Below, piece after piece: positions 43,194 through 54,100 of a DNA stretch of 64,000 bases. The stretch is from Nostoc sp. TCL240-02. Lineage in GTDB: Bacteria; Cyanobacteriota; Cyanobacteriia; Cyanobacteriales; Nostocaceae. The position numbers and the translations under genes are program-made. The notes beneath the pieces were generated by a model. The model was not told the DNA's origin, made no database searches, and worked only from the letters and a program-made list of their open reading frames with translations. The first letter of the stretch is position 1; each line of letters begins with the position of its first letter. The stretch lies in the NCBI RefSeq assembly GCF_013343235.1, contig NZ_CP040094.1, forward strand, positions 4,030,501 through 4,094,500, written 5' to 3'.

Positions 43194-44158
43194 CAGCTAC
43201 TGCTCAAGAAAGCCAATCTTTAGTTCTAATTGTTGATGATGAGCCTTTTATCCGCATGATACTTCGGCATTTTTTAGAGCGGGAAGGCTATAAAATAGCG
43301 GAAGCTCAAAATGGTAGAGAAGCTTTAACTGCTTTTAAGGAACTGCGCCCTGACATAATACTTCTTGATGCCATCATGCCGGACATGGATGGGTTCGAGT
43401 GTTGCACTAACTTAGAACTTCTTGATTGCAGCAAGCACACTCCAGTTTTAATGATTACAGGACTTGAGGATCAAGAGTCAGTTGATCGGGCATTTGCAGT
43501 CGGGGCAATAGACTATGTTACCAAACCGATTCACTGGCCAGTTTTGCGACAACGGGTAAAACGCTTGATTCAGCAATCTCAGTTACAACAAAAACTGGAA
43601 ACCGTTAATTTGGAATTGCAGCGATTAGCTACTATTGATGGATTAACTCAAATAGCTAACCGCCGACGCTTTGAAGAGTATTTGAACCAAGAGTGGCAGC
43701 GTCTAAAACGGGATCAACGGCCTCTTTCCCTGATTCTTTGCGATGTTGATTTCTTCAAATTATATAACGATACTTATGGACATCGAGTAGGCGATCGCTG
43801 TCTTCAAAAAATTGCTAAGGCCATCAAAGATATTATTAAACGTCCCGGAGATTTAGTTGCCCGTTATGGTGGGGAAGAATTTGCTGTGATTTTACCTAAC
43901 ACAGATACCGAAGGGGCGACTCATGTAGCCAAGAAAATTTGCCATACTATCCGAACATTGGCAATACCTCATGAAAATTCCCAAGTCACTCCTCATGTAA
44001 CCATTAGTGTTGGGTTTACGACAGAAATTCCTCAGTCAGACGCTGACTTGGAAGAAATGATTGCCGCAGCAGATCGGGCATTGTATCAAGCAAAGGCAGC
44101 AGGACGCGATCGCTTTGTGCAAGATATTTTACTACCCAAAAATAAAAATTTCCGTTAG
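43190..44158 (+). CDS. Response regulator diguanylate cyclase (REC-GGDEF)
   Basis: A 322-residue protein. An N-terminal receiver domain carries the acidic pair VDDE and the phosphorylated Asp in [11 protein letters not shown] (about 61). The C-terminal GGDEF domain has an intact active site (YGGEEFAVI) and [14 protein letters not shown] for GTP binding. It should make cyclic di-GMP when phosphorylated. An RxxD inhibitory site is not obvious before GGEEF. ATGA overlap with the hybrid kinase stop implies coupled translation, so that kinase is the likely phosphate donor. Confidence 0.93.
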   Translation: MTATAQESQSLVLIVDDEPFIRMILRHFLEREGYKIAEAQNGREALTAFKELRPDIILLDAIMPDMDGFECCTNLELLDCSKHTPVLMITGLEDQESVDRAFAVGAIDYVTKPIHWPVLRQRVKRLIQQSQLQQKLETVNLELQRLATIDGLTQIANRRRFEEYLNQEWQRLKRDQRPLSLILCDVDFFKLYNDTYGHRVGDRCLQKIAKAIKDIIKRPGDLVARYGGEEFAVILPNTDTEGATHVAKKICHTIRTLAIPHENSQVTPHVTISVGFTTEIPQSDADLEEMIAAADRALYQAKAAGRDRFVQDILLPKNKNFR

Positions 44159-44767
44159 TGCGACAGTTTGGCACACACTTTCTATCCGATACATTCCGCC
44201 AAACCAATCACATCAGTTTCATTCATATAGCAATACGCTTGGGTTAAGGGCTACTGGCAAAAATTTTGGTTTTTCGAGACGCGATACGCCGTCTCTACAA
44301 ATGTTTTGGTCTGATCTGAACTGTATTAAGATATGAGCGGTAAGAATCCCTAATTAAGGTTTGTGGCAAAAGCCTTGTAATATCATGTCCGGCTGATTAG
44401 TTATAATTTCCGCATCTGTGTAAAAACCTGAAAATCCTTTCTCCCCGTGCCCCCTGCTCCCTGCCCTCTGCCCCCTGTCCCCTGCCCCCTGCCCCCTTGC
44501 AGTCTTAATGATAAGTCTTTAACCGGACACAATACAAGTTCAGTTGCGCGGGATTTGTGAAGTAGTGCGATCGCGGCTTGATATCATTAGAAAAGCGATC
44601 GCGGTTCCGTATGAGCGATCGCTAGATTAATCCCTAACCACAGGGATTGATTATGACAATTATATTTGTTGTAGTACTTTAATGATTGCAGTGCTAGCCC
44701 CCTCATTTCGACACTCTTAAAAGATAAAAAGAATTGCTCTACTGTAATATTAGAAGAAAGTAAAAAT
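44159..44767. other. 609-bp intergenic region with repeats
   Basis: It contains a GAGACGCGA-type palindrome (44276-44295) continuing to about 44325 as a reversed partial copy of the 23141-23210 element. A C-rich low-complexity tract lies at about 44441-44498, and three HIP1-like GCGATCGC sites at 44568-44620. No gene recognised. Confidence 0.6.
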
Positions 44768-45646
44768 TCAAAATTTGGGTTCCTTTTTCAATACCATTAT
44801 TTGTCTCAAAATAGCCGTACACAATGGACTGTCACTATCTAAAAAACCATTCACGATCGTAAAGTGGTTTTCATTGGGCTGTGGTAAATATTCACCAGGC
44901 AATTCTTTTTCTTTCCATGCAGCCAGAAAATCTAGCGATTGTCGTTCAAACTCTGAAGTCTCTTTGCCGCCATAAGTTACAAGTAGAGAACCAGCTTTTT
45001 CAGGAAGATGACGGATAGGACTATTGCGAAGAACTTCACCCCAAGTCAATTGTATTTTGGGTTGTAGCCAAGTGTAGGGAAATGGCATCAAATCAAATAA
45101 ACCGCTAATAGCACAACCACCTTTAATGATGTCATCTGGTAGTCCATAGTCGTTTTTCCAGTCTGTAGCCATAAGCATCGCAGTTAAGTGACCACCGGCT
45201 GAGTGACCAGCTACATGGATGCGATTGGGGTCTGCACCAAAGCTTTCTGCGTTATTATAAATCCAGGCGATCGCTGAACGATTTTGGCGGACAATCTCAT
45301 CAATGGTTACTTTGGGACACAAGGCATAGTTGACCACCACCACTGTAACATTGGCAGCTACAAGACCTTGGGCGACAAAGCTAAAATCTTTACTGTCGGA
45401 CATTATCCAATAGCCACCGTGGATAAATACCAAAATTGGTGCTTGTGGTTGCGTTGCAGGAAAAATATCTAGATGTTCGACTACGGTAGAACCAAAAACA
45501 ACATTTAGATGACAGCGTAATTTTTCACGCACCTTAGCACTGTTTGCGGCATACAAATTCATGTATCCAGGTATATCAAGACCTAGTTCACTGGGATTGT
45601 ACTGGTAATCTAGCTCGGCTTGAGTTTGAAAATTTTGATACAGCAT
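44768..45646 (-). CDS. Alpha/beta hydrolase (carboxylesterase / kynurenine-formamidase-like)
   Basis: An alpha/beta hydrolase of about 292 residues. The oxyanion motif HGGYW, the nucleophile elbow GHSAGGH (Ser), a late Asp/Glu around VTYGGKE and the catalytic His in ENHFTIVNGF fit the HSL/BD-FAE-like esterase group that includes arylformamidases. The fold and triad are complete, but the substrate is open. There are no tryptophan-degradation genes nearby. The frame extends twelve codons upstream to a TTG at 45682; ATG 45646 is preferred, though no Shine-Dalgarno supports either. Confidence 0.85.
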   Translation of the reverse strand: MLYQNFQTQAELDYQYNPSELGLDIPGYMNLYAANSAKVREKLRCHLNVVFGSTVVEHLDIFPATQPQAPILVFIHGGYWIMSDSKDFSFVAQGLVAANVTVVVVNYALCPKVTIDEIVRQNRSAIAWIYNNAESFGADPNRIHVAGHSAGGHLTAMLMATDWKNDYGLPDDIIKGGCAISGLFDLMPFPYTWLQPKIQLTWGEVLRNSPIRHLPEKAGSLLVTYGGKETSEFERQSLDFLAAWKEKELPGEYLPQPNENHFTIVNGFLDSDSPLCTAILRQIMVLKKEPKF

Positions 45647-46326
45647 TGAGTTTTCTGGTTTAGGGCAAATGATTTTAATCAAAACAAATTCATTCTGTTA
45701 GCGGATAGCTAGGGTTTAGCCCATTCTGACTCCTGAACGAAAAAGCGGATAGCGCAGCGTAAAGCCTGCGGCATAGCGTCTCGTAGAGAGCGTCGCGTCT
45801 TGATTTTGACTTCTGAATTCTTCTTCAACTAAATTTTTGAGTGAATTAATTCCTTATAAAGTCAAAGTCTTACGTTGCTTTAAATTAGTCATAAGAATCG
45901 CTAAACAATTACATGAAACTTGATATGAGAAACAGCCTATAATATTACTGAAATACTCATCATAAATCTGATTAAAGTAAGTGATATAACAAAACACAAA
46001 ACCTTCCCGCCACGCATTTTATTACTGAATTTTATAAGATTTTCATAAAAGATTTAAAACATCTATTCACACAAATCAATAAAATAAAAAAGTAAATAAT
46101 GCTGTAGAATTTCGGTGTAAGTCCTTTGATAAATTTACTGTTTTTGCGTTCTATTACGCAAGTTTAATTTTTATTCTTGAATAAAAATTCACTATTTTCT
46201 GACCTTTGTAAAGTTAAGATCAAATAAATCATTGAAATAATTGATCTACTCCTTGTGATAGTTGCGGTGGTAAGCGCTATCTAGACAATCTTTAGCTTGA
46301 GTAAGACAAACTAAGGAGGTTGATTC
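45647..46326. other. 680-bp intergenic region
   Basis: About 45745-45800 is a dispersed-repeat stretch (AGCGCAGCG, GTCTCGTAGAGAGCG). The remainder is AT-rich. It ends with an intact-looking AAGGAGG ribosome site (46313-46319) for the decayed gene that follows. Confidence 0.45.
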
Positions 46327-46661
46327 ATGTTATGTATTGAAGAATTGATCAACTTAGATTTGTTTCAACAGCTTTCTAAAGAGCAATTAGAGTAGATTTG
46401 CGATCGCGCTCAAACGGATGAACTAGGAACCAAAGAAGTATTGACACATAAGGGAGAACCGGGATACCGCTTATTTAGCCTAGTCAAAGGTAATGAATCT
46501 TACCCGCTAGACAGAAGGAGTTGAAATTTCCATTGGGCAACATGAAGCCCCATCATTTTTTAGTGAAATTCCAGTACTTACCGATGGTATCTGTGACAGT
46601 GCAGGCATTGGCAAATTGTCAGTTCTATGAAGTTAAGCAGATATTACACCGTCAAAGTTAA
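46327..46661 (+). pseudogene. Decayed cyclic-nucleotide-binding-domain gene
   Basis: ATG 46327, seven bases after a perfect AAGGAGG, opens MLCIEELINLDLFQQLSKEQL, then a TAG (46393-46395). The same frame goes on with HKGEPGYRLFSLVKG. A shift gives EGVEISIGQHEAPSFFSEIP and another VQALANCQFYEV. Together they spell a cyclic-nucleotide-binding (CAP_ED) domain like those heading cyanobacterial redox or kinase proteins. One stop and at least two frameshifts make it a pseudogene. Its partner domain is absent. Confidence 0.8.
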
Positions 46662-47255
46662 GGATGCCTAGTTTACCTATGTAGGCATCGCTCTCTTATG
46701 TGAAGCGTATGCGATCGCAGTGTATCCCAAGATTGGCGAAATCACTGCTGATGTTGGCCATTGGAGTGGGGAGTTGGCGGGAAATCTGGCGCGAAGATTT
46801 GGTTTAGTAGATCCTTTTGGTATAAAAGCATCTGCTGAGGGAAAACTTAAAACAAGACCCTGTACTGATGGGATTCAAATTACAAATTATCGAGGATGAA
46901 AGTATTACCCCACAATACCTTTACGATTTTGACAATTCATATACTGACTGTAGTTCTGCAACGGCTAAATATAAAAGCTGAACCTACCAAAACATTTAGA
47001 TTCTCTATGTAGCCAAATTTATGGGCAAAACCATGATTATTCACAGCTTCCCCGCACCGCATAAAAGCTTAAAACGCACTTATATAAGCATTTTTAAGCA
47101 TTTTTTCAAAATTTCTAATTTTAATAAGGACAAATTAAAACTCCTTTGACACAATAGGACAGAAACAGAGAGGTATCTAATATTCTCATCTCTCTGTATA
47201 TATGACTAGGCGACTAGACTAGTATAAAAAAACCAAGCCACTTATCCAAAATACG
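46662..47255. other. 594-bp region, possibly degenerate coding sequence
   Basis: Around 46720-46900 one plus-strand frame stays open (ITADVGHWSGELAGNLARRF) without start or recognisable family. It may be the tail of the decayed gene before it. The last 200 bp are AT-rich upstream sequence of the decarboxylase-like gene. Confidence 0.35.
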
Positions 47256-48491
47256 ATGAACCCCAACAACCCTTTGCAGACAATGCAAACAAGTTTCCAT
47301 ACGGCTTTAGGTGCTGTTAGTGAATTTACGGCCCTACTTCAGGAGCCCCAAAAACTCACCAATTACTTTACCAGAATGCAACAAAAGCCGGATCAATTGT
47401 TCCAAGATTTAGCAGTAAAAGGCAAAAATATGGAACAAGATATGAATAGTTTTTTCAAAAATTACTTTTGCGGAGGTGGTGACAAATCACCATATCCCAA
47501 ATATATAGAACGGGCAGATGGGCAGGCTTTTAACCAACCCTATGAAATCAAAGGGACAAAAATGTACGGCTTTGTCGTTGAGGGTTCAATGGCGAAGTTG
47601 CAAGAGGTGTGTGATAAATATCTCAACGATCCCAATAACGGAGAGATTGAATATCGCCCAGCGATGAACTATCTCGTTCTGACATTCAACAAGATAGATT
47701 CTTTAAGTTCCATCTATCCTCCCGACTATGACAAAGGAACTGTGCATGAAGAAGAAGCCATCTTTTGGATGTTAACAGTGGTAGGTAAAAGAGTCGGGCC
47801 TTTATTTATAGCCGAACGCCTAGCTTGGTTTATGCCTTACGTGTACGTGAATAATTCTCCCATCCTAGTTTCGGGTAGAGAAGTCTATGGCTTCTTTAAA
47901 GAACTTGGCCTATTTCAGATCCCTGAATTAAATCAAGAACCAGATTTATTCACTGTAGATACCTTAGTATTTAAAGAATTTTCTCCTACAAGCCAATCTC
48001 TAGATGCTCGCCTGCTGGAAGTTCAACGCGTCAATACAGGAGAGAAACATCAAGCCATCAAGACATGGGACACCTTTGAGGAAGCAGCAAGAGCGATCGC
48101 TAGTTTATTATTTGACAAAAACGAAATTCTGATTCCTGGCTTACAGTTACCCTTCAATCTCCTCGAATATCTCTTAGAAAAAATCGTCCCTCTCGTTACC
48201 CTTAAACAAATCCGCGACGTAGAAAACAGCAAAAAAGCCTGCTATCAAGCACTGATTGAATCCCCCATGCAACTACAAACCTTCTATGGCGGAAAACTCT
48301 TTGGCGATCAATTTCAACTAAAAATCAATAACTTCGCTAGCCAACCAATCGTCCAAGACTTAGGACTACATAAAGGCTATCCCGCAGGTAGCGAATCCAT
48401 AAATATCCCCGTAAAACTCGGTTTCGTGCTGCACTTCGACTTCACCCTCAAAGATGGGAAAACCGTTTGGCAAGCACCACAGAAAAATTAG
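47256..48491 (+). CDS. Acetoacetate-decarboxylase-like protein
   Basis: A 411-residue protein. From about residue 90 it resembles the acetoacetate decarboxylase fold: MYGFVVEGSMAKLQEVCDKYL, MNYLVLTFNKIDS, WFMPYVYVNNSPILVSGREVYGFFKELG. The GREVYGF motif precedes the active-site lysine region; here it reads FKEL (Lys215, Glu216), where classical decarboxylases have two neighbouring lysines. Catalysis may therefore differ, for example cyclase or dehydratase-type reactions known in this superfamily. The N-terminal 80 residues are helical and not recognised. It is followed after 148 bp by a flavoprotein gene, probably one operon. Confidence 0.7.
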   Translation: MNPNNPLQTMQTSFHTALGAVSEFTALLQEPQKLTNYFTRMQQKPDQLFQDLAVKGKNMEQDMNSFFKNYFCGGGDKSPYPKYIERADGQAFNQPYEIKGTKMYGFVVEGSMAKLQEVCDKYLNDPNNGEIEYRPAMNYLVLTFNKIDSLSSIYPPDYDKGTVHEEEAIFWMLTVVGKRVGPLFIAERLAWFMPYVYVNNSPILVSGREVYGFFKELGLFQIPELNQEPDLFTVDTLVFKEFSPTSQSLDARLLEVQRVNTGEKHQAIKTWDTFEEAARAIASLLFDKNEILIPGLQLPFNLLEYLLEKIVPLVTLKQIRDVENSKKACYQALIESPMQLQTFYGGKLFGDQFQLKINNFASQPIVQDLGLHKGYPAGSESINIPVKLGFVLHFDFTLKDGKTVWQAPQKN

Positions 48492-48639
48492 CATTGGGCA
48501 AATATAATTCCCTACTACACAAGCAAAGTCCATCTAATGCAAAATCAAGGGTTTACTAACCTGCGAAGGCAGGTTTTGCCTGTGTAGCCGCGACTTCTAG
48601 TCGCCCAAACTTTCTCAACTAGCATCAGGAAAAACAAAT

Positions 48640-50949
48640 ATGTCTGAAACCTTTAAGCCCAAAAAAATCGCTATTTTAGGCGGTGGAATATCATCCCTAA
48701 CCACTGCTTATGAATTAACCAGTCAATCAGGGTGGGATAGTCTCTACGATATTACTATTTATCAAACAGGTTGGCGTTTGGGTGGTAAATGTGCAACTGG
48801 ACGCAATATCAAACCCCATACACCCAATTCTGAACCAGACTATCGCATCGAAGAACACGGACTGCACATTTTTTTTGGATTCTACGAAAATGCTTTTCGT
48901 CTACTCAAGCAATGCTACGACGAATTAGGTGGTAACGGGCCTTTCAGCACCATAGAAGACGCATTCAAGCCTCACAGTCTCATCGTCTTAGAAGAATACA
49001 TCAATAAAAATTGGAAAACTTTACCTTTTGATTTTCCTACCAATTCTCTAGTTCCTTGGGAAGGCGGCGGCATTTCTTCCCTTTGGGAACATATCTGCAC
49101 AACCATTGAATTTGTCATTCAGACTTACGGAGTAATTGATGATTATAGTCAGTCAAAGTCTACCAAAAGTTCTTCAACATCTTTTGCCAAACAAATGGCA
49201 TTAGGCAAAGAGGTAATGGAATGTTTATCAGATAGTAGTCTCTTACAGTTTCCTAGCCAGTTGATTCAGTTATTTCTCCAACAACCCATGTTTTGGGGAG
49301 GATGGCTGAACAATATCAACCAATTTATTGGTAATATCCTTCAAAACCTAGATTTGACTTCTGAAAAAGTATTTTTAAATCTTGCCTACAACCTAGCTAA
49401 ATCACTTCCCAAAAATACCAAAACTCACAGACGCGAACATCATCAGTTAATTCTTAAGCTCATAGACCGCTTTAAAGAACACTTAATCTCTGAGATAGAA
49501 TCTAAGATTGGGCAAAACCCTGATATGTTGTGGCGTTTAACACTCATCGATTTAGCATTAGCAAACATCCGGGGTTTGTTTGTCGATGAGATAATTGATT
49601 TTCGTTCCCTAGACAGTTTAGATGAGTACAACTACAAAGACTGGCTACTAAAACACGGAGCTAGAGAATCAAGCGTTAAATCAGCATTTATTCGCGTCTT
49701 ATACGATTTAGTGTATGGTTTTCCAGAAGGTAATACCGATAAACCCCAACTAGCAGCCGGAACAGCTATTCGTGTCCTCACCACTATCTTGTTCAAATAC
49801 AATGGCGCAATCATGTGGAAAATGCAATCAGGGATGGCAGATGTAGTCATCACTCCACTATATGAAGTGCTAAAGCGTCGTGGTGTAAAATTCAAGTTCT
49901 TCCATGTTGTCAAGCAGTTACATTTGGATCAAAATCAGCAATCAATTGCCAGTATAACTTTGGCTCGTCAAGTAAATTTAAAAAACCCAAAGCAAGAATA
50001 TCAACCACTTATCACAGTTAAAGACATTCGTTGTTGGCCTAGTGAACCTCTTTACGATCAGATTGTCGATGAAGAAGCCCAAAAACTCCAAGACCAAGAA
50101 ATTAACCTTGAGTCATATTGGACACCTTGGCAGAATGTAGATAAAATTACCCTCACTAAAGGCAATGATTTTGATATTGTGTTGCTGGGAATTTCTATAG
50201 CCGCTTTACCCTCCATTTGCAGTGAATTGCTCCATGCTAAAAAAAATCCGGCTCACCAAAAATGGAGCGAGATGTTAACGCAAGTCAAAACAGTAACTAC
50301 TCAAGGCGGACAAATATGGCTGAAGCCTACCTTATCGCAATTAGGATGGCAACAACCTAGCCCTGTGCTAGGAGCTTACGTTGAACCACTTGATGTCTAT
50401 GCAGATATGAGCGAGTTAGTACAACGAGAAAATTGGCCTTCCGATTATTATCCTTACAATGCAGCTTATTTCACGGGTGTAATTGCAGATCCAGGGATTC
50501 CTCCCCACACAGCTTATGATTTTCCAGATAAAGCTCAAAAAAAGGTACAACAAGAAGCAATTAACTTCCTGAATAATCACATCGGACAGCTTTGGCCTGA
50601 TGCTACTCAGCCAAAAAATCCCCAAGGATTGAATTGGGATTTACTAATAGATTTTCAAAACCGTCAGGCAGTAGAACGCTTTAAAGCTCAATACTGGCGA
50701 GTTAACATTAACCCATCAGAACGATATGTGCTGTCTGTACCTGGAAGTAGCAAGCATCGGCTCAAAACTGATGAATCTGGGTTTGATAACCTTTATCTAG
50801 CTGGCGACTGGATTAACAACGGTTACAATTCCGGTTGTGTAGAAGCTACAGTCATGTCTGCAATGCAAGCAACACGAGCTATTCTAAACCAATGCTTCCA
50901 TATAAAATACACCAAAGAAATTATTGGTGAGTGGGATTCTTGGTTATAA
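48640..50949 (+). CDS. FAD-dependent oxidoreductase, phytoene/zeta-carotene desaturase-like
   Basis: A 769-residue flavoprotein. The dinucleotide-binding start KKIAILGGGISSLTTAYEL (about 8-26), QTGWRLGGKCATGR and EEHGLHIFFGFYENAFRLLKQ are the amine-oxidase/carotenoid-desaturase pattern. The C-terminal NLYLAGDWINNGYNSGCVEATVMSA closes the FAD site. It is longer than typical desaturases (about 450-500) because of a helical insertion around residues 170-340. The substrate is probably a hydrophobic polyene or other lipid. CAGGAAA precedes the ATG. Its partner is the decarboxylase-like gene upstream; a giant sensor kinase starts 187 bp downstream. Confidence 0.82.
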   Translation: MSETFKPKKIAILGGGISSLTTAYELTSQSGWDSLYDITIYQTGWRLGGKCATGRNIKPHTPNSEPDYRIEEHGLHIFFGFYENAFRLLKQCYDELGGNGPFSTIEDAFKPHSLIVLEEYINKNWKTLPFDFPTNSLVPWEGGGISSLWEHICTTIEFVIQTYGVIDDYSQSKSTKSSSTSFAKQMALGKEVMECLSDSSLLQFPSQLIQLFLQQPMFWGGWLNNINQFIGNILQNLDLTSEKVFLNLAYNLAKSLPKNTKTHRREHHQLILKLIDRFKEHLISEIESKIGQNPDMLWRLTLIDLALANIRGLFVDEIIDFRSLDSLDEYNYKDWLLKHGARESSVKSAFIRVLYDLVYGFPEGNTDKPQLAAGTAIRVLTTILFKYNGAIMWKMQSGMADVVITPLYEVLKRRGVKFKFFHVVKQLHLDQNQQSIASITLARQVNLKNPKQEYQPLITVKDIRCWPSEPLYDQIVDEEAQKLQDQEINLESYWTPWQNVDKITLTKGNDFDIVLLGISIAALPSICSELLHAKKNPAHQKWSEMLTQVKTVTTQGGQIWLKPTLSQLGWQQPSPVLGAYVEPLDVYADMSELVQRENWPSDYYPYNAAYFTGVIADPGIPPHTAYDFPDKAQKKVQQEAINFLNNHIGQLWPDATQPKNPQGLNWDLLIDFQNRQAVERFKAQYWRVNINPSERYVLSVPGSSKHRLKTDESGFDNLYLAGDWINNGYNSGCVEATVMSAMQATRAILNQCFHIKYTKEIIGEWDSWL

Positions 50950-51136
50950 TGAGGTGCATTTTAACAAACTCAACAAAAATTAGCATTATTTAGGTTGTTA
51001 AAACCTATACTATCTGATAAATCGATACATTTTTAATGTTTGTTCTATAACAGATTTTAAAAATGTATTTATTATTCTTTTAATAATAGGTTCATTAGTT
51101 GGAACTTTGAAGTTTTTTTAAATATTAGTATTACCA

Positions 51137-54100
51137 ATGATTACATTATCGAATTACCAAATTATAGAATTAATTGATGAGGGGATAAAAACTGCTGTTT
51201 ATCGAGCCAGGAGAAATCAAGATGGTCAAATAGTAGTTATTAAGCTTTTAAAAACAGAATACCCTGAGCTAAGAGATATAGCAGCCTTTAAACATGAATA
51301 TGAGCTAATCAAAAATTTAGATATCTCAGGAGTTATTCAAGCTCATAGCTTAGAAAAATACAACAATGGTTTTGCTATTGTTTTAGAAAATTTTGATGGA
51401 ATTTCTCTATACAAAACTATCCAGGCAGAAAAAATTGAGTTACGAAATTTTCTCAATGTAGGCATTCAAATTACTCAAGCTTTAGGTGAATTACACCAAA
51501 ATAATATTATCCATAAAGATATTAAACCACAGAATATTATTGTTAATTTAGCAACCTGTCAAGTTAAAATCATTGATTTTTCTATCTCATCATTGCTTTT
51601 TCAAGAGAAAGCCAAACTCAATAATCCTGATTTGCTTGAAGGAACTCTAGCCTATATGTCTCCAGAGCAAACGGGAAGAATGAATCGGTCAGTTGATTAC
51701 CGTACAGACTTTTATTCCTTGGGTGTAACTTTTTATGAAATGCTCACAGGTCAGTTACCATTCTCAGCAACCGATCCAATGGAGTTAGTTCATTGTCATA
51801 TTGCTAGACAACCCATAGCAGTAGAACAATTAAATCCACAAATCCCTCAAGTAATTTCTGCAATTATTATGAAATTACTCAGCAAAACTGCTGAGGGAAG
51901 ATATCAAAGTGCTTTTGGAATTAAAGCTGATTTAGAAACTTGTCTCGATCAATTAGAGCAAACTAACTCTATAACCAACTTTTCTATTGGCCAGCGGGAT
52001 CATTCTAGCCAACTGCAAATTCCCGAAAAGTTGTATGGACGAGAAGCAGAAATAGATATCTTAATGAATGCTTTTGAAAAAGTTAATCAAGGAAATAAAG
52101 AATTAATATTGGTTGCAGGTTACTCAGGTATTGGTAAATCAGCATTAGTTAACGAAATTCATAAACCTGTTATCAAAAACAGAGGCTATTTTATTGCTGG
52201 TAAATTTGAGCAATTTCAGCGCAATATTCCTTATGCTTCCCTGATTCAAGCATTTCAAGAGTTAATACAGCAATTACTGACAGAAAGTGAAGCACAATTA
52301 TCTACTTGGAAAGAAAAACTTTTAGAGGCTTTAGTTCCGAATGCTCAAATTATTATTGATGTCATTCCTGAACTAGAACTGATTATTGGTAAACAACCAG
52401 AAGTCCCACAACTAGCTTCAGCAGAAGCACAGAATCGCTTTAACTTGGTTTTTCAAAAGTTTATCAATGTGTTTGCTCAAAAAGAACATCCATTAGTTGT
52501 ATTTTTAGATGATTTACAATGGGCAGATTTAGCTTCATTAAAATTAATTCAGTTATTGATTACAGATGCTGAAATTCAATATTTATTACTCATAGGAGCT
52601 TATCGAGATAATGAAGTTGATGCTAGCCATTCTTTAATGTTAGTTTTGCAGGAAATTGAAAAGAATAGTAGCCCCGTCCAGATTATTTACTGTCAAAATC
52701 TAAAAATTACTCATATTTGTCAATTAGTTAGCGACACTCTAAAATCTAGTTTAGAAAATTCCAAAGAGTTAGCAAAATTAATTTTCAATAAAACTGCTGG
52801 TAATCCATTCTTTATAAATCAATTACTCAAGTTCATTCATAAAGAAAATTTACTTTTGTTTGATTTTCTTACTGGTCAATGGCAATGGGATATTCAGCAT
52901 ATTCAGATGTTAGAAATTACTGATAATGTTGTTGAATTAATGATAGGTAAAATTCAAAAACTCAAATATACTACACAAAATATTTTAAAAATAGCTGCAT
53001 GTATTGGCAATCGATTTAATTTAAAAATACTTTCTTGTATTAACGAAAAATCTCATAATGACACAGCTTTAGAGATTTGGGAAGCATTACAAGCTGGTTT
53101 AATTATACCTTTAAGCGATAATTATAAACTACCACATCTATTAGATTATGTTGAGATTTTTGTAATTGATTATAAATTTCTTCATGATCGCGTTCAACAA
53201 GCGGCTTATGCTTTGATACCCAATGAGCAGAAAAAGGAAATTCACTTAAATATTGGTAGGCTGCTATTAAAGAATATAGATGAAAGTTTACTAGAAGAAA
53301 GAATCTTCGATATTGTTAACCAATTAAATATCGGTATTGAACTGATTACCTCTCTAGAAGAAAGATATAAAATAGCAAAGTTAAATCTTATTTCTGGGCA
53401 GAAAGCTAAGGATTCTGCTGCTTACGAATCTGCTGTAAAGTTTCTGAGGCAAGGTCTAAGTTTACTTGCAGTCGATTGTTGGCAAAACTATTATGAATTA
53501 ACTCTTAGTCTCCATGTAGAAACCGTAGAAGCAGAGTATTTAAATACAAATTTTGAGCAAGCAGAAGCATTATTTACCAGTGTGATAAGTAATAGTAAAA
53601 CTATTCTGGATGCTGTTAAAGTATATGAGAAAAAAATTCAGTTCTATGTTGCTCAAAATCAAATGCAAGAAGCATTAGATTTAGATTTGCAGGTGCTAGA
53701 GATGCTGGGAGTTTCTTTATCTCAAACTCCACCAGCAGATTTAAAAGTTGAAGAATTAGTCAATCTACCAGAAATGACTGATGCTCATAAGCTAGCTGCT
53801 ATGAGGATACTAATGACAGCTATGCCTCCGGCTTATTTAGCCGATCCTGCACTTTTACCACTGATTGCTTTTACGATGGTTGATTTATGTGTGCAGTATG
53901 GCAATTCATCTTTTGCAGCTTATGCCTATGGTTTTTATGGGCTAATTTTATGTGGGCCTCTTAAGGAAATTGAATCAGGTTATAGATTTGGTAAATTATC
54001 TTTGCAGATTTTAGATAAATTCAACGCTAGAGAAATAAAATCTAAAGTTTATGCACTATTTAATATTTTTGTTAGACATTGGAAAGAACATATTAAAGCA

